From: Branchiostoma floridae
Lineage: Eukaryota; Chordata; Leptocardii; Amphioxiformes; Branchiostomatidae
DNA: 64,000 nucleotides
Assembly (NCBI RefSeq): GCF_000003815.2
Contig: NC_049984.1
Location: 5,346,491 to 5,410,490, forward strand
Direction: 5' to 3'
In this document: positions 10,679 to 21,723 of the stretch, piece after piece
Layout: the number at the start of each line of letters is the position of its first letter
How positions within the stretch are numbered: the first letter of the stretch is position 1
Program-made: the position numbers and the translations under genes
The notes under the pieces: generated by a model
Seen by the model: the letters and a program-made list of their open reading frames with translations, nothing else
Told to the model about the DNA's origin: nothing
The model's database searches: none

Positions 10679-13600
10679 CTATGACTTCTTCCACTTCCCA
10701 TAGCCTGGACGGATACCAAGAGCATTGATGGACTCAATCACAATCCCATGCTGTAGAGGAAAAAAAAATAGCTATAAGTGCATCATATACAGTAAACAAG
10801 GAACAATTGTTCAATTTATTCAAGCTTACCCTTTTTAGAGCTCAGCTGAAAATTCAAGTATTTTTGAACAGCAGTAGATAATATACATTTGGAGAGATGG
10901 TCAAGAAAGTATCTTGCATCTCTTATCAGCTTATCTAGTGTCAAGATACTGGTGGCTATATTCTATGCATGGCACCGAGCATATAGGAAGGAGTATGGAA
11001 GTTGAAGAAACTACTACTACTTGATTCACCCACTGCTGTAGTGCTTGCAAACCAGTTTTGCAAAAGGGTTAAGGAAATGGGAGAGATGGGTGCTGCCATA
11101 CACAACATAAGGTATAGGAAGGTGTAACTTTTAATAGTCATGGTCTCACCTTATATTCGTTCCACTCTCTCTTCATCTCTTGGGACATGTATTCATTGTG
11201 GATGTCATCCTTCAAGAACACCAACATAAAAAAGATATTAATGCCAAAAAAAACTAGTAGCACATGTAGTAAGTTTATCAATGTAGAGGATACTGGTTAC
11301 TCAAATTCTAAATTTCTCCTCTATATTGCTTAATCAATTGGTAGACTGTTCAAATAATACAGTAATAATTGTCTAGCATGCCCAATTTCTTTGGACAATT
11401 CAGAATGATGATGTAGAAATCAAATACCTGAGAAAGATGGGCAAAGTTTGGTGCAGAGGACTGGAGCAGCAGTTGTCGTGTGGTGTCATCAAGTTCTGTA
11501 TGAAAAAACAAACATTGGGGCTTAATAGAATGAAAGCAACTGTCACAGTACAACTGTTTAACTGTACGTAATGAACTACACTGAATCTACCAAGTTTAAT
11601 ATGTCCATATCAATATCAGTGAGTATCAATGTCAGACAACTATCAATGCTGTTACCTTGTTGGCAACATCCTCTAAAGTAGGAAGATTTTAACCTTGTCA
11701 AGTGCATGTATTGATATAGATTGCTGTCAAGAACAATGGCATTGAGGACCAAACACAAAAAGTTGAATAATTCCTTCTGTTGACATCACACAAGTATAAA
11801 GATACTAAGGTCAAGTTTAACTTTACAAGTTTGACTTCACACTTAATAAAACAAGGCGTTACCTGATAATTTCTCCTCCGTGATGACTCCCATAGAAACG
11901 GGGGTTGCCGTGACAACAGAACAGGTAAATGGCATGTTCTCCAGGATGCTGACCTCCCCGAACGATTCAAACTCCTTCAACCTGCCGACCACCACCTGTT
12001 TTCTCTTTTTCACCTGAGGCATCAACATACAACACGTCATGAGCTTCAGTTTATGTGGAATTAGGAATCAATCAACAGAATGATACTGTTGACTGTTAAG
12101 TCATTTCTTTATACTAGTAACCAAAATTGAATCAATAGTGCTCATTGAGATAGCAATATTTTTCTGGAAGCGCTTTTTAAATCTGGTACATTTCATGGAT
12201 GGTGCTGCTGTCAACCATTCGAGTACTCACAAGATCAATCAATCAATCAATCAATCAATCTTTATTGCACAAGAATTTTATGGGTACAATGTATGGCAAG
12301 TTTGAGAGTAATACATGTAAAGAACATCAAGACTAATATCTAGGCAGTTGCTTATATATAACAATGATAATGAATTCTATGTAACAAATGACTAATCGGT
12401 ATGTCACTTTAGGTGAATGTCACGAATTCAGCATTAAGTAAAGATATGCTATGAAGTTGTAGAGCTATAACTATTGAAAGACTCACCCTTTGGCCGTTTG
12501 GTAGTTTGTGGAGAGCCTCAACCTCCCGCAGGACATGGCACTCCCCTGACTTGATAAAGGCTATGAAGGGGGCCTTACTTCCCTCTGTCACCACCACTGG
12601 AACACAAAACAACACACTCTAACTCTTGTATACTACAGTCAACTGTTTGTAGTTGACAATAACCCAAACAAAATACAATAGTCAATGTCCAACCCCTGGA
12701 AGACAGGGAACAACGGACGCTAAACCAGATAGTGAGTAAGTGAGTGTAAGAATATAGTTAGCAGTGAAGCTATACATGTAGCACAACATGATAGAACAGT
12801 AAAAAGTGCCAACTGTGCTAGCCTAGCACATTGTATATCTTACTGTCGTAGTAAGAGTATTGTATTACTTTATCTACTCATAATTCACAATTCTAACCAA
12901 CCCAGTCCAAATTAAATCAAACAGTTTAGGTGACCATATAACAAGAAAATTGTACAATTCAAAATTGTACATAGCTTCTAAAAATACAAGAGTTAAGGTC
13001 CAAAAGAATAACATATAAATATAGTTCATGTCATAAAAAGTAATCATTTTGCATCATATCCATAAGAAGAGCACATACCAAATAAGTTTGGGCCCAAAGG
13101 AATACAATCATATAGCTTGATATTGCGCACTGTTCAACATACCCCAGTTTGGGTCAAACTGCTCCCAACTGATAATCCTGGCCAGTTGTCCCACGGCAAG
13201 GCGTGGCCAGAGCTGATAGACAGGACATGCCTGGACTAGTTGGGTCTTCTCAGACTTGTCTCTGTGTTCAAGTTGCTGAAAAAAACAGTCAAGTTAGTCT
13301 TCAGTCCTATCATTGATGTACACTAGATTACAGCTAGTAAATGCTACAGAAGACTTGACATCAAATGCAAGAGTATGGAAAGCAAGACAAAAAAACAATG
13401 GACTTTCAAAATAGGAACAATAAACATAGTAGCAAGAATTGTAGTGACAAAACATGCAGCATATCACAACCAAAAAGTATTTCATTACTGTGATAAACAT
13501 TGACTCTCATTCTCATATCTATATGTAGATACAACATGGTGTCAGAAGTGGGATTCGAACTCACACCCCAAAGTAATGATTTCTTACCTCGACCACTTTC

Positions 13601-16600
13601 TTGTAGTCATTGCTGTAGATGATGAGAAACTCACAGGGCTCTTGGGTCAACACAGTCAGAATTCTACAAAGAAACAAAGAAAATCATTTGTCAATGTTTA
13701 AGAGTTTGAGCAAATTTTGTAGTAGGTAATCATGCAGGTCCATATTTGAAGTCATTTTTGAAGTTAAGACTTATTGCTGAGTTAAAAGTCTATTTTGTAT
13801 GGAGGATATGGAAATTTCATATGTAACATCAAAGGAGTTGCATTGTTTTCTTGACCATCCTTACCAAAAATAAATTGCTTGTCAGTACATTTAATGTAAT
13901 GACAAGCAATTTATTCTTTCTCTGAAACTAAAGGCTGCCGAAATAACTAGCTCAGAATTTCTGTAGGTCATAAGCTGCCCATACAATTATTGTGGAATAA
14001 ACAGAGCAAGATCTTACCTGCTGTTGGACTCTCTACCTTCTACTCTTTCCAGAGTTCCGAAACAGTCTCCAACTCCAAGCTGTACAAAAACAGAAGACAT
14101 TTTTCATATCATGTTCACATAGCAATAATAGAGTGATCAAGAGGTAACAGTCTAGCTTGGCAACTGTACAAACCATCTAATGAAATGTTTGTTGCATTCC
14201 TAGTATATGTTAGCCTGAATATTCCTTTCATTGTGTGCAGTACATTTTGATGTTGCTGGGAAAGTCTTTCCATTTCACCCCTATATCCTGACACCCCTAT
14301 GCTCAAATAGCCCTATGTTTCAATACCAATATGTCCAACACCCCTATGTTCTGACACCCCTATGTCCTGACACCCATATATTCCAAAACCCCTATGTCCA
14401 ACACCCGTATGTTCCAAAACCCCTATGTCTAACGCCCCTATGTTCTGATATACCTATGTTCTGATATCCCTATGTCCAACACCCCTATGTTCCAATACTC
14501 TGTCCAAAAAACCCATAACCCTAATCTCAACCCTAACACAGGACTGTCTCACCAAAAAATCTCTCACCATGTATATGAGTATTCTTCACATGATAACAAT
14601 CTTACCTCAGGTGTGATGTCCTCCAGGATGGGAGTGGGGCAGTCAAACTCTGCCACCTGGCTCAGCAGCTTGATGTAGGGCAGGGTCTGGGGTCTGACAC
14701 TGCCTTTCAGGATCAGGTGCAACCCCTGGTTACCAAACACTGGAGGAGAGATGGAAGACAGCAACCTTTTTAACTAGGAATTTCTTTGCAGGAAACAATA
14801 ACCTAGCATTCTCCAGTCCAAAGAAACAACTGTTCAAGGTCCCCAAACACCACACAGTCTACACCTATTGAAAGGAGTAGACTGCCCATGCTGTGAGTGG
14901 ATCAAACCTTAGAGTCAGAGTAATCTTGCCCAGTTTGCATGTACTGTACAAAACTGCTTTGTTAAGCCTAAAGGCAGTTTACTGGTAATGCAAAACAAAG
15001 TTTACCAAACACTGGAGGAGATAGGCAAGACATGTGATATCTAGCTACTACCAGTCTGGTCTTACATAGTTTGTACCTACTGCACAAAACTGCTGTGTTA
15101 CACCTAAAGGCTTTTACCATTTATACAAAACAAACAAACAAACACAATGTGACTGACCAGGCACACCCGTCTCCCTCCAGACGTCCAGTTTGGCCACGGT
15201 GGCCATCTCCTTCAGGACCTCATCACTGACCTGGTCAGCCATCGTGGAGAACAGCTGCAGACCCTTGAACACCGTGTGGTGCTCTCGGGCGGAACGCTCA
15301 AAGGGCCTGGAACAAAGTAATAAATTTATTCAGTTGAAGAAAATAATTTTTTTTTACTTTGTCAGACTTGTAGGGCTCAATCATACCTTTTACTTTGCAT
15401 TTAATCTATGGCAGACAAAGATTATAACACAGGTAGATTTAGATGAGACTTGACATTTTGGCCTTTCAAAAATATTTCCCTGGTGCTGACTGTGTTTCCC
15501 TGTCCCTGGTGCTGATTGTGTTTCCCTGTCCCTGGTGCTGAATGTGTTCACCTGTCCCTGGTGCTGATTGTGTTTCCCTGTCCTTGGTGCTGACTGTGTT
15601 TCCCTGTCCCTGGTGCTGACTGTGTTTCCCTGTCCATAGTTCTGTCTGCATTTCCCTGTCCCTGGTGCTGACTGTGTTTCCCTGTCCCTGGTGCTGACTG
15701 TGTTTCCCTGTCCCTGATTGTGTTTCCCTGTCCCTGGTGCTGACTGTGTTTCCTTGTCCCTGGTGCTGATTGTGTTTCCCTGTCCCTGGTGCTGACTGTG
15801 TTTCCCTGTCCCTGGTGCTGACTGTGTTTCCCTGTCCCTGGTACTGTCTGTATTTCCCTGTCCCTGGTGCTGACTGTGTTTCCCTGGCCTTGGTGTATTT
15901 TTCCATTGTATATTTGGACGATATCAGTAACTACAGTGTACAAAATCATCCTAAAATTACATTCATTCAGCTGTACATCTATCAGTATTCAAGTGAGTTT
16001 CTTTGCTCACATTTTCCTGAGAATCTTGCGCAGTGTTCTGATGCAGGCCTGCCTCTGCTGCTGTGGATTTTCCCTCCTTTGTTCCCGGTGAAGTTTGGAC
16101 AGGTGAATCCGGATGTCATGACTCGTCTCCTGCAGGGGTGCTAGCTGATTAACCTTGTGTGACGACAGCGACCCTATAAAGGCAAAAATTATGTTCGTTG
16201 ATGTTTTCTTTGGGTTGGCAAGTGAAACAAACTTCTTTGCACACAGCCAAAGTCTTTAAAACCGCACTGATGTTTTGGCTAGCTGCAGTGCAAACCATTC
16301 AGTAGTTTATGTACCACTAGGATGGTACTAGTGACCAAAATGTCAGCAAGGTACGAATTCTTTGGTTGAAAACAGAGAACTTTTCTATTGAGCAATCTTT
16401 ATAGAAATTTTCCATTTTTGAGATGAGCTTCATGTAGCATCTCATATTTCTTAATAATGCCTAACTAGCGTAGAATATATTGTCATACTTTTTATCTATC
16501 ACCTGAAAATTTGACATCTTGTCTTTAGCAAAGTAATGTTAAGTTAACTGTTTTTCATAAACTTTGTACTGTCATCCAATTGTAAAGTTATCATGGTAGT

Positions 16601-19313
16601 TTACAACCAAATGTAATGTACTATGATATGCATGTGCCTAGAGTTATTTGAACATACAAGTCAGTTAAATGGTAGTTTAAGAGTAAAAGTTTGTTCCATG
16701 CCCGTAGCCAGGGGGGGTTCGGGGGGTTCGGGGGCTTTTTCAGGATCGAAGGTCCACTTTTTCATGTCCAAGATTTTTTTTCAAAGGCATGACTGATTTG
16801 CATTTTTCCTTGATAAACATTTCAGCCAATCGTAGTAAGTCTATCAGCAAAATTTGCCCCAGAAAGTGCAGGAAATGGCTTTTCAGAGGGTCCAGATTTC
16901 AAAATTTCCCGGACCTCCATTGCGACGCCTCACGCCTTTGGTGTCGGACATGGTAAAAATATGTCGAGGGAGTTGGCCTCAAAGCCTTGTCCTTTAATAG
17001 AAATTCCATTAAACTTCGCAAGCAATTTTTGACGGTTAAAATGCAGGAAATGGCGTTTCAGAGGGTCAAAATTTCATAGGTACCTCACGCCTTCGGCGTG
17101 AGTCTCGCGCCTGCGGCGCTCGATGGTCCCACATTTACTAAAAAGAACCCCCCAACCGAAATCCTGGCTACGGGCATGAGTTCGTTTGTTTGTTTGTGCC
17201 TTGACTTCTTCATTAGGAAAGGCTGCAATATACAACATAGACCAAAGAAAGCAACCCAAAACATTGTAACTTACCGACAGACATTAAAGAAGTGTGCTTG
17301 GACTTTTCCGGTCCTCTGTAAAATAGGTACAAAGGAAAGAACAGTACTTAGTCAATGGAAGCACACTACAAGGACAAAATGATTCACTCTATGGTACATC
17401 AAAACATCATTTCTTACACTTTCTCCTGACAAGAACTTTGTTGTCACAGCTGACAGTTACCAAGCCTTAGACAGATAAAGTGTTGATAATTGACAACAAA
17501 GCAAGTAAACTGTGTCAACTCAGTTCTCAAAAGCAGTAACAATTGCTTGTAGAAAAGTTTGCAAAGAATACTCCTACGCAGTCCAGTACATGTACATTCT
17601 TTGATGGAAAATTTGCTGCCCATGAAAAATGTGTGTTACCATGACAACAATGAAGATTAATTTGAAAATTCTGAAGTGGTGGAGCCAGTTCTGAACAATG
17701 TTTGTATTATGTTACTATTGTCTGTGTTGTTGTTACGACAAAAACTAGCCACTTGAACCTTGCACCCAGCAAAAGGGACTTACTGCATGCCTTTCTGCAT
17801 AAAGCTCAACAAGCCATTTCCATTCTACAGAAGTCAAAACCTACCCCACATCATATCCAGTTGCTTGAGGAACTGCTTTTTGACGTATCTTATTACCTGG
17901 ATGTCTAACCTTCATCGACGCATAACCTACCCACAAATGTAGCAAAAAGCATAACTGGTGTTTGCCTAGCTTGGATGTGTAATGATCACTTGGATTAATC
18001 AATATTCACTAACCCTAACTCCCCCCTGCCACCTGAAATATGTCTGCCTGAGGAAAAAAAAATTAATTTCTACTGATGCACTTTTAACAATGCAACAAGG
18101 ATACCCACACAACTCTATCAACTTTTCCTGAGGTAAAATCGTAAGATAGTACTGACTTGCTATAACTACTCCTGGCTGACGCTGTCTTGCTGGGGAGGGC
18201 GGACAGCGGTGTTGGTTTCAAAAACATGCGGTGGTAGTTTTCCATGAAGGTTCTGTGGGCATCCGCGCTTGATTCAGGACTATATCTGTAACAAAAACAC
18301 AAATTGTTGCAATATCAACTTATGACTAAAACAAAAAGTTATAATGTCAACTCATCCCAAGACTGACCCACTAACGCAACTAAATAATAATGTTACCAGG
18401 ACCTCCTCGAGAATTGTTTTGAATACATGCTGATATCTTAAGTGAATATATGAGGGATTAACTTACATTGATACATATACGTAAGTATTAAATAGAGCTA
18501 TTAATTAGATTCACCCCCTCGTAAACTTTTGTGGCCTTATGGTGCCCAATGTAATTATGAGACTTGAAAAGAAAAAAAAACTTTTAAAATGTTAAAAATG
18601 TAAGAATTTAACATGAGAATTGATGTTTAAAATTTAAGTTGGAAAAGGATAGATAAGTGATGTTAACTTAATAACTTTATATGATAATCGCAGATTTTGA
18701 ACTTTTATAGGCATATTTTGTTAAGTGGCCATATCAAATGACCAGCAAGTAACTCGATAAGGTGTCCAACGAACTCACTTGCTACTGAGCCCAGGGATGT
18801 TGGTCAGCCAGGACAGCTGGTCATAGTCTATCAGCTCCTTTGTGGTTTCTCTAGGCACTGTGGGCAAGGAAAGACATAGTAGGAAAGTAAGAATAAAACA
18901 CATATGCACAATTATTCTGTTGTAGTGTTGGATGTTTTGTAAACGTAGCATACCGAACAGTATTCACTATATTGTAACGCTAGTAGTTCGGTCATATAAC
19001 GTTACAGCAAGGTGGTTTTATCGACCTCCTTGGTTACACTTACAGTCACAATAATTTGTTTCGAAATCTGACAAGATTGTGCATTTACGCATCAATAAAT
19101 CAACATTTGAATGCTGTTTATGCTTGATTCGGCAAAGAAAAACCTATATACAACGTTAAATTGGTCGGAAACATAAATCTAGCGTAAAAGTTGCATACAA
19201 TTGTGACAAATACCTCTTTGTTGCGGTGTCCGTTTCAGTCTTGTTTCCCAGCTCGGTTTGCTCGACCAGTCCCCACTGGCATTCTTTCCTCCTCTTGACT
19301 TCAGAAGTGCCAT
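10679..19313 (-). CDS. CNBD1: Cyclic nucleotide-binding domain-containing protein 1-like, 15 exons, complete
   Basis: Exons, high to low: 19313-19214, 18857-18779, 18285-18157, 17315-17275, 16173-16011, 15306-15158, 14739-14606, 14079-14018, 13663-13588, 13275-13143, 12596-12487, 12013-11863, 11495-11428, 11209-11150, 10750-10679. All boundaries are GT-AG and phases agree; the product is 508 aa, starting MALLKSRGGKNASGD and ending GYGKWKKS. Signature stretches are DAHRTFMENYHRMF (residues ~70-85), LHLILKGSVRPQT (a first cyclic-nucleotide-binding-like fold) and KEFESFGEVSILENMPFTC (second fold, exon 12). The order and wording match vertebrate CNBD1 as I know it, which is somewhat shorter. Ligand binding is unproven: the usual phosphate-binding cassette arginine is not evident. 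Introns carry two minisatellites, an AATC run and an inverted-repeat element. Confidence 0.9.
12235..12260. repeat. (AATC)n microsatellite
   Basis: About six AATC units inside a CNBD1 intron. Confidence 0.9.
14275..14516. repeat. Minisatellite of 13-24 bp units in a CNBD1 intron
   Basis: Repeats built on CCCTATGTCCAACACC and CCCTATGTTCTGACACC alternate irregularly for about 240 bp, just 3' of exon 7 on the gene strand. Reading frames through it are by-products of the repeat. Confidence 0.9.
15476..15896. repeat. 26-bp minisatellite in the CNBD1 intron between exons 5 and 6
   Basis: About 16 units beginning CCCTGGTGCTGACTGTGTTT and closing CCCTGT, some shortened. The array stays open in several frames on both strands (for example a 146-residue minus-strand frame) only because the unit lacks stops. 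It has no splice context and is not coding. Confidence 0.95.
16697..17178. mobile_element. Terminal-inverted-repeat element with perfect 16-bp ends
   Basis: The ends are CATGCCCGTAGCCAGG and the exact inverse CCTGGCTACGGGCATG. G-runs follow the left end. The interior has two related blocks (CAGGAAATGGC then TTTCAGAGGGTC) and CpG-rich CTCACGCCT(T/C)GG motifs. There is no open frame of note. It lies in a CNBD1 intron (between exons 4 and 5) and is probably a non-autonomous DNA transposon. Confidence 0.75.
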
Positions 19314-19470
19314 TTCTATGCCCAAAAAGTGGCTGTATTGTGCCTATGGGTTATTAAAAAGCTACATGTCCCGTAGGTGTCTGTATAGACCTGTCAGTGC
19401 CTAGCTACCGCCTCTGTTGTAACCCTACCCGCGTGTTCGGCTATGCGTCCTGCGTTCCCAGGTAATTACG

Positions 19471-19478
19471 TGACGTCA
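19471..19478. promoter_or_regulatory. CRE-like site upstream of CNBD1
   Basis: A perfect TGACGTCA palindrome (CREB/ATF consensus) in a short GC-rich stretch about 160 bp upstream of the CNBD1 start codon. It is a plausible promoter element; function is inferred from motif and position only. Confidence 0.5.
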
Positions 19479-19781
19479 CGGGGCGAGGCTATTTGCACGG
19501 CGGGGGTGCCAGTATCGACTTTCACCACCTGTTTGTGTGTGCTTTACACACTTACTACAGCTGAATTAGGAAAATGATATACACAATTTTACGATCATTA
19601 CCCTAATGAAGAAGGTTTTATCGAATGATTGTACATTTGATAAGTAGTAACCAGCAAGGAATCAAGTAGTCCAAAAAAAGTCACGGGGCAAGACCATTTT
19701 AACCGGGGGGACGACAGCTTCCGTTTCATCACCTGTGTGTACAGGCCCCAAACCACAACACTCCCCCACTAAGGCTTAGGT

Positions 19782-20145
19782 CCCATTTCCAAACCGGGAC
19801 CCAGCCGGGAATTTGCGGAAACGAAAAATGAAAGCGTTAACCAAGAAATATACACATATCCTGCCTATGACTAATTTCCTTTACCTTCTGTGTGTTTTGT
19901 TGCCTTTTATATCATATTTTTCGTTTCTGAACGCTACCCGGTCGGGTCCCTGGTTGGACATTGGGACCTATGCCTAAATCTAACTTCACATTTCCAAACC
20001 GGGACCCGACCGGTTTGTGAAAACGAAAATGGAAATGTATACGTAGAAATATAACAAGTCCACGACTATTCCTTACGTTTTGTGTAGTTTGGTGTCTTTT
20101 ATAACATACTTGTAGCTTCCCGGCAGAGCCCGGTTTGGAAATATG
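19782..20145. repeat. Two tandem copies of a CCGGGACC-ended inverted-repeat unit
   Basis: Each ~160-190 bp copy starts TTTCCAAACCGGGACCC and closes with a degraded inverse (GGTCGGGTCCCTGGTTGGA in the first, GCCCGGTTTGGAAAT in the second). The copies share AAACGAAAA, GTGTGTTTTGTTGCC-like and TTTTATA(T/A)CATA blocks. This is probably an inserted foldback element present as a tandem pair. The rest of 19314-21390 shows no gene I can support. Confidence 0.6.
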
Positions 20146-21390
20146 AACGGCGGTTTGCCTAAATAACTTAAGAAGGAAATTGATATTCATTTGCCGTATC
20201 TAATTACAGCTGATGTATGATAATAAACAGTAATGATCGCCATGGGAACGATCAGGAATTGTCATAACTAACGTTAGATCTTTTTAGAAACACACATAGA
20301 AATAGGTGGAAACTCCTAGAAACAGGTACCAGACGAGATAGACGGTTGATATTTTATTACATTTTCCACAGTTAAAGTTAAAACAATTGACTACTTTGAG
20401 GCAGTATCGGTTTTCTTTTTGAAACAGCAATTATGATACATTGTTTGTAGTTGTAACTGGTAAGTATTCATTCAGTTTATTCATTAATGACGAAATACCT
20501 AGATACCTAGATTGTTCCAACAATGCAAACTTCGATCACGGCATACTCAGTGCCATTGGAATGATTTTCAACGGTCTAACTAATCAATTACGAATTAAAC
20601 AATTTAAACAATATTTGTACATTCATATTTTCCATAAAATATACCACCGGAACGTTTAACTTTGTTTCTGAATGGAGTGTACATAACCCTGAACACAAGA
20701 GCACATTTGTTCTTCTTGCTGCTGTGGCAATCTTGCTAATAGTATATTTCTAAGCATGAAAGTGATGACCTAAATAACGGTTTAGTGCTGCTAAGACTGT
20801 AATCAACAAATTTACAATTGATCTTCTTATTGGATGTCGAACGCGATGGATGATGATGACACCAAAAGCTGCCATACGGGTGCGGTTTGCCGATTAAGAT
20901 CCAAGTCCACGCAGCAACTTCCGGTTAATATTACTTTTGAATTAGCCTAAAATATTGTCCTTTCTTCATTATCATTTAATGTCATATTGGCATGTATGAT
21001 AGGTGATATTAAAAGGTTAGAAAGTTGTACGTCTTTAATTGATACACAGCAACAAAGCTAAAAAAAGTTAAGGTTGCGCTGTAACAAACCTACACACAAC
21101 TGAACACATTTTTGGAATGTTCTGTTTTCATGACAAGGGGTTAAAACTACACTTACTCTTTTCTGTACCTAAAACTCAGGAAGCCATCCGATTTTATGCC
21201 TAATACTTCCAAAACCCACTTTCATTATATTCCAAATATTTCAGAGCACCGTCATTCATACATTTGAAGCACCAAAAAATCACACCAAAAATAAAAGTTA
21301 TCAGCATGGCATTGCCAGAAAGCTCCTAGTTCCGGTGGCAATTGAAACTGTCGTCCAAGACAAATTTCTTCGGTCACGGACATGACGGAA

Positions 21391-21601
21391 TACTGTAAAT
21401 GCATTTAAGTTCGTGTGAATTTAATTTCGCGGTAATGGGAAAAATACTTTTCGCGGTCGTTTTAAGTTCGCGGTAGCAACATGCATTGTAGTCTCTTACT
21501 GCTAAAGAAAAATGTTCGTGGTGGTTTTAAGCTCGCGGTGAAGCGGGCACCGCGAAAACCGCGAACACTAAACCACCGCGAAAGTTTCTGCATTTACAGT
21601 A
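21391..21601. mobile_element. MITE with CTGTAAATGCA ends at a TA target, copy 1
   Basis: The ends are TACTGTAAATGCATTTAAG and the inverse TTTCTGCATTTACAGTA. The interior repeats TTCGCGGT on both arms. Flanking TA dinucleotides fit a Tc1/mariner-type target. Homologous copies are at 27414-27625 and 54015-54189. Confidence 0.85.
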
Positions 21602-21723
21602 TCTGCCTTTATATTCAAACTACGAAGATGTGCCTTCACCGTTTAACTACGTCCGTGGCCGTAGGACGTCTTGGCCGACAGTTTCGATTTTGCCCGAGGA
21701 AGATTTGTTTGGTAGCTGTGGGT

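Noticed and set aside
13518-13562. TGGTGTCAGAAGTGGGATTCGAAC, which looks like a primer-binding site after a 5' LTR or the 3' half of a tRNA
   Set aside because: No second LTR, no polypurine tract and no retrotransposon frame nearby, and no A box. At most a small relic, so not annotated.
15466-15949. Long repetitive minus-strand open frames (133 and 146 residues, HQGQGNTVSTRD-type repeats)
   Set aside because: They are two frames of a 26-bp minisatellite in a CNBD1 intron, without splice sites or a recognisable domain.
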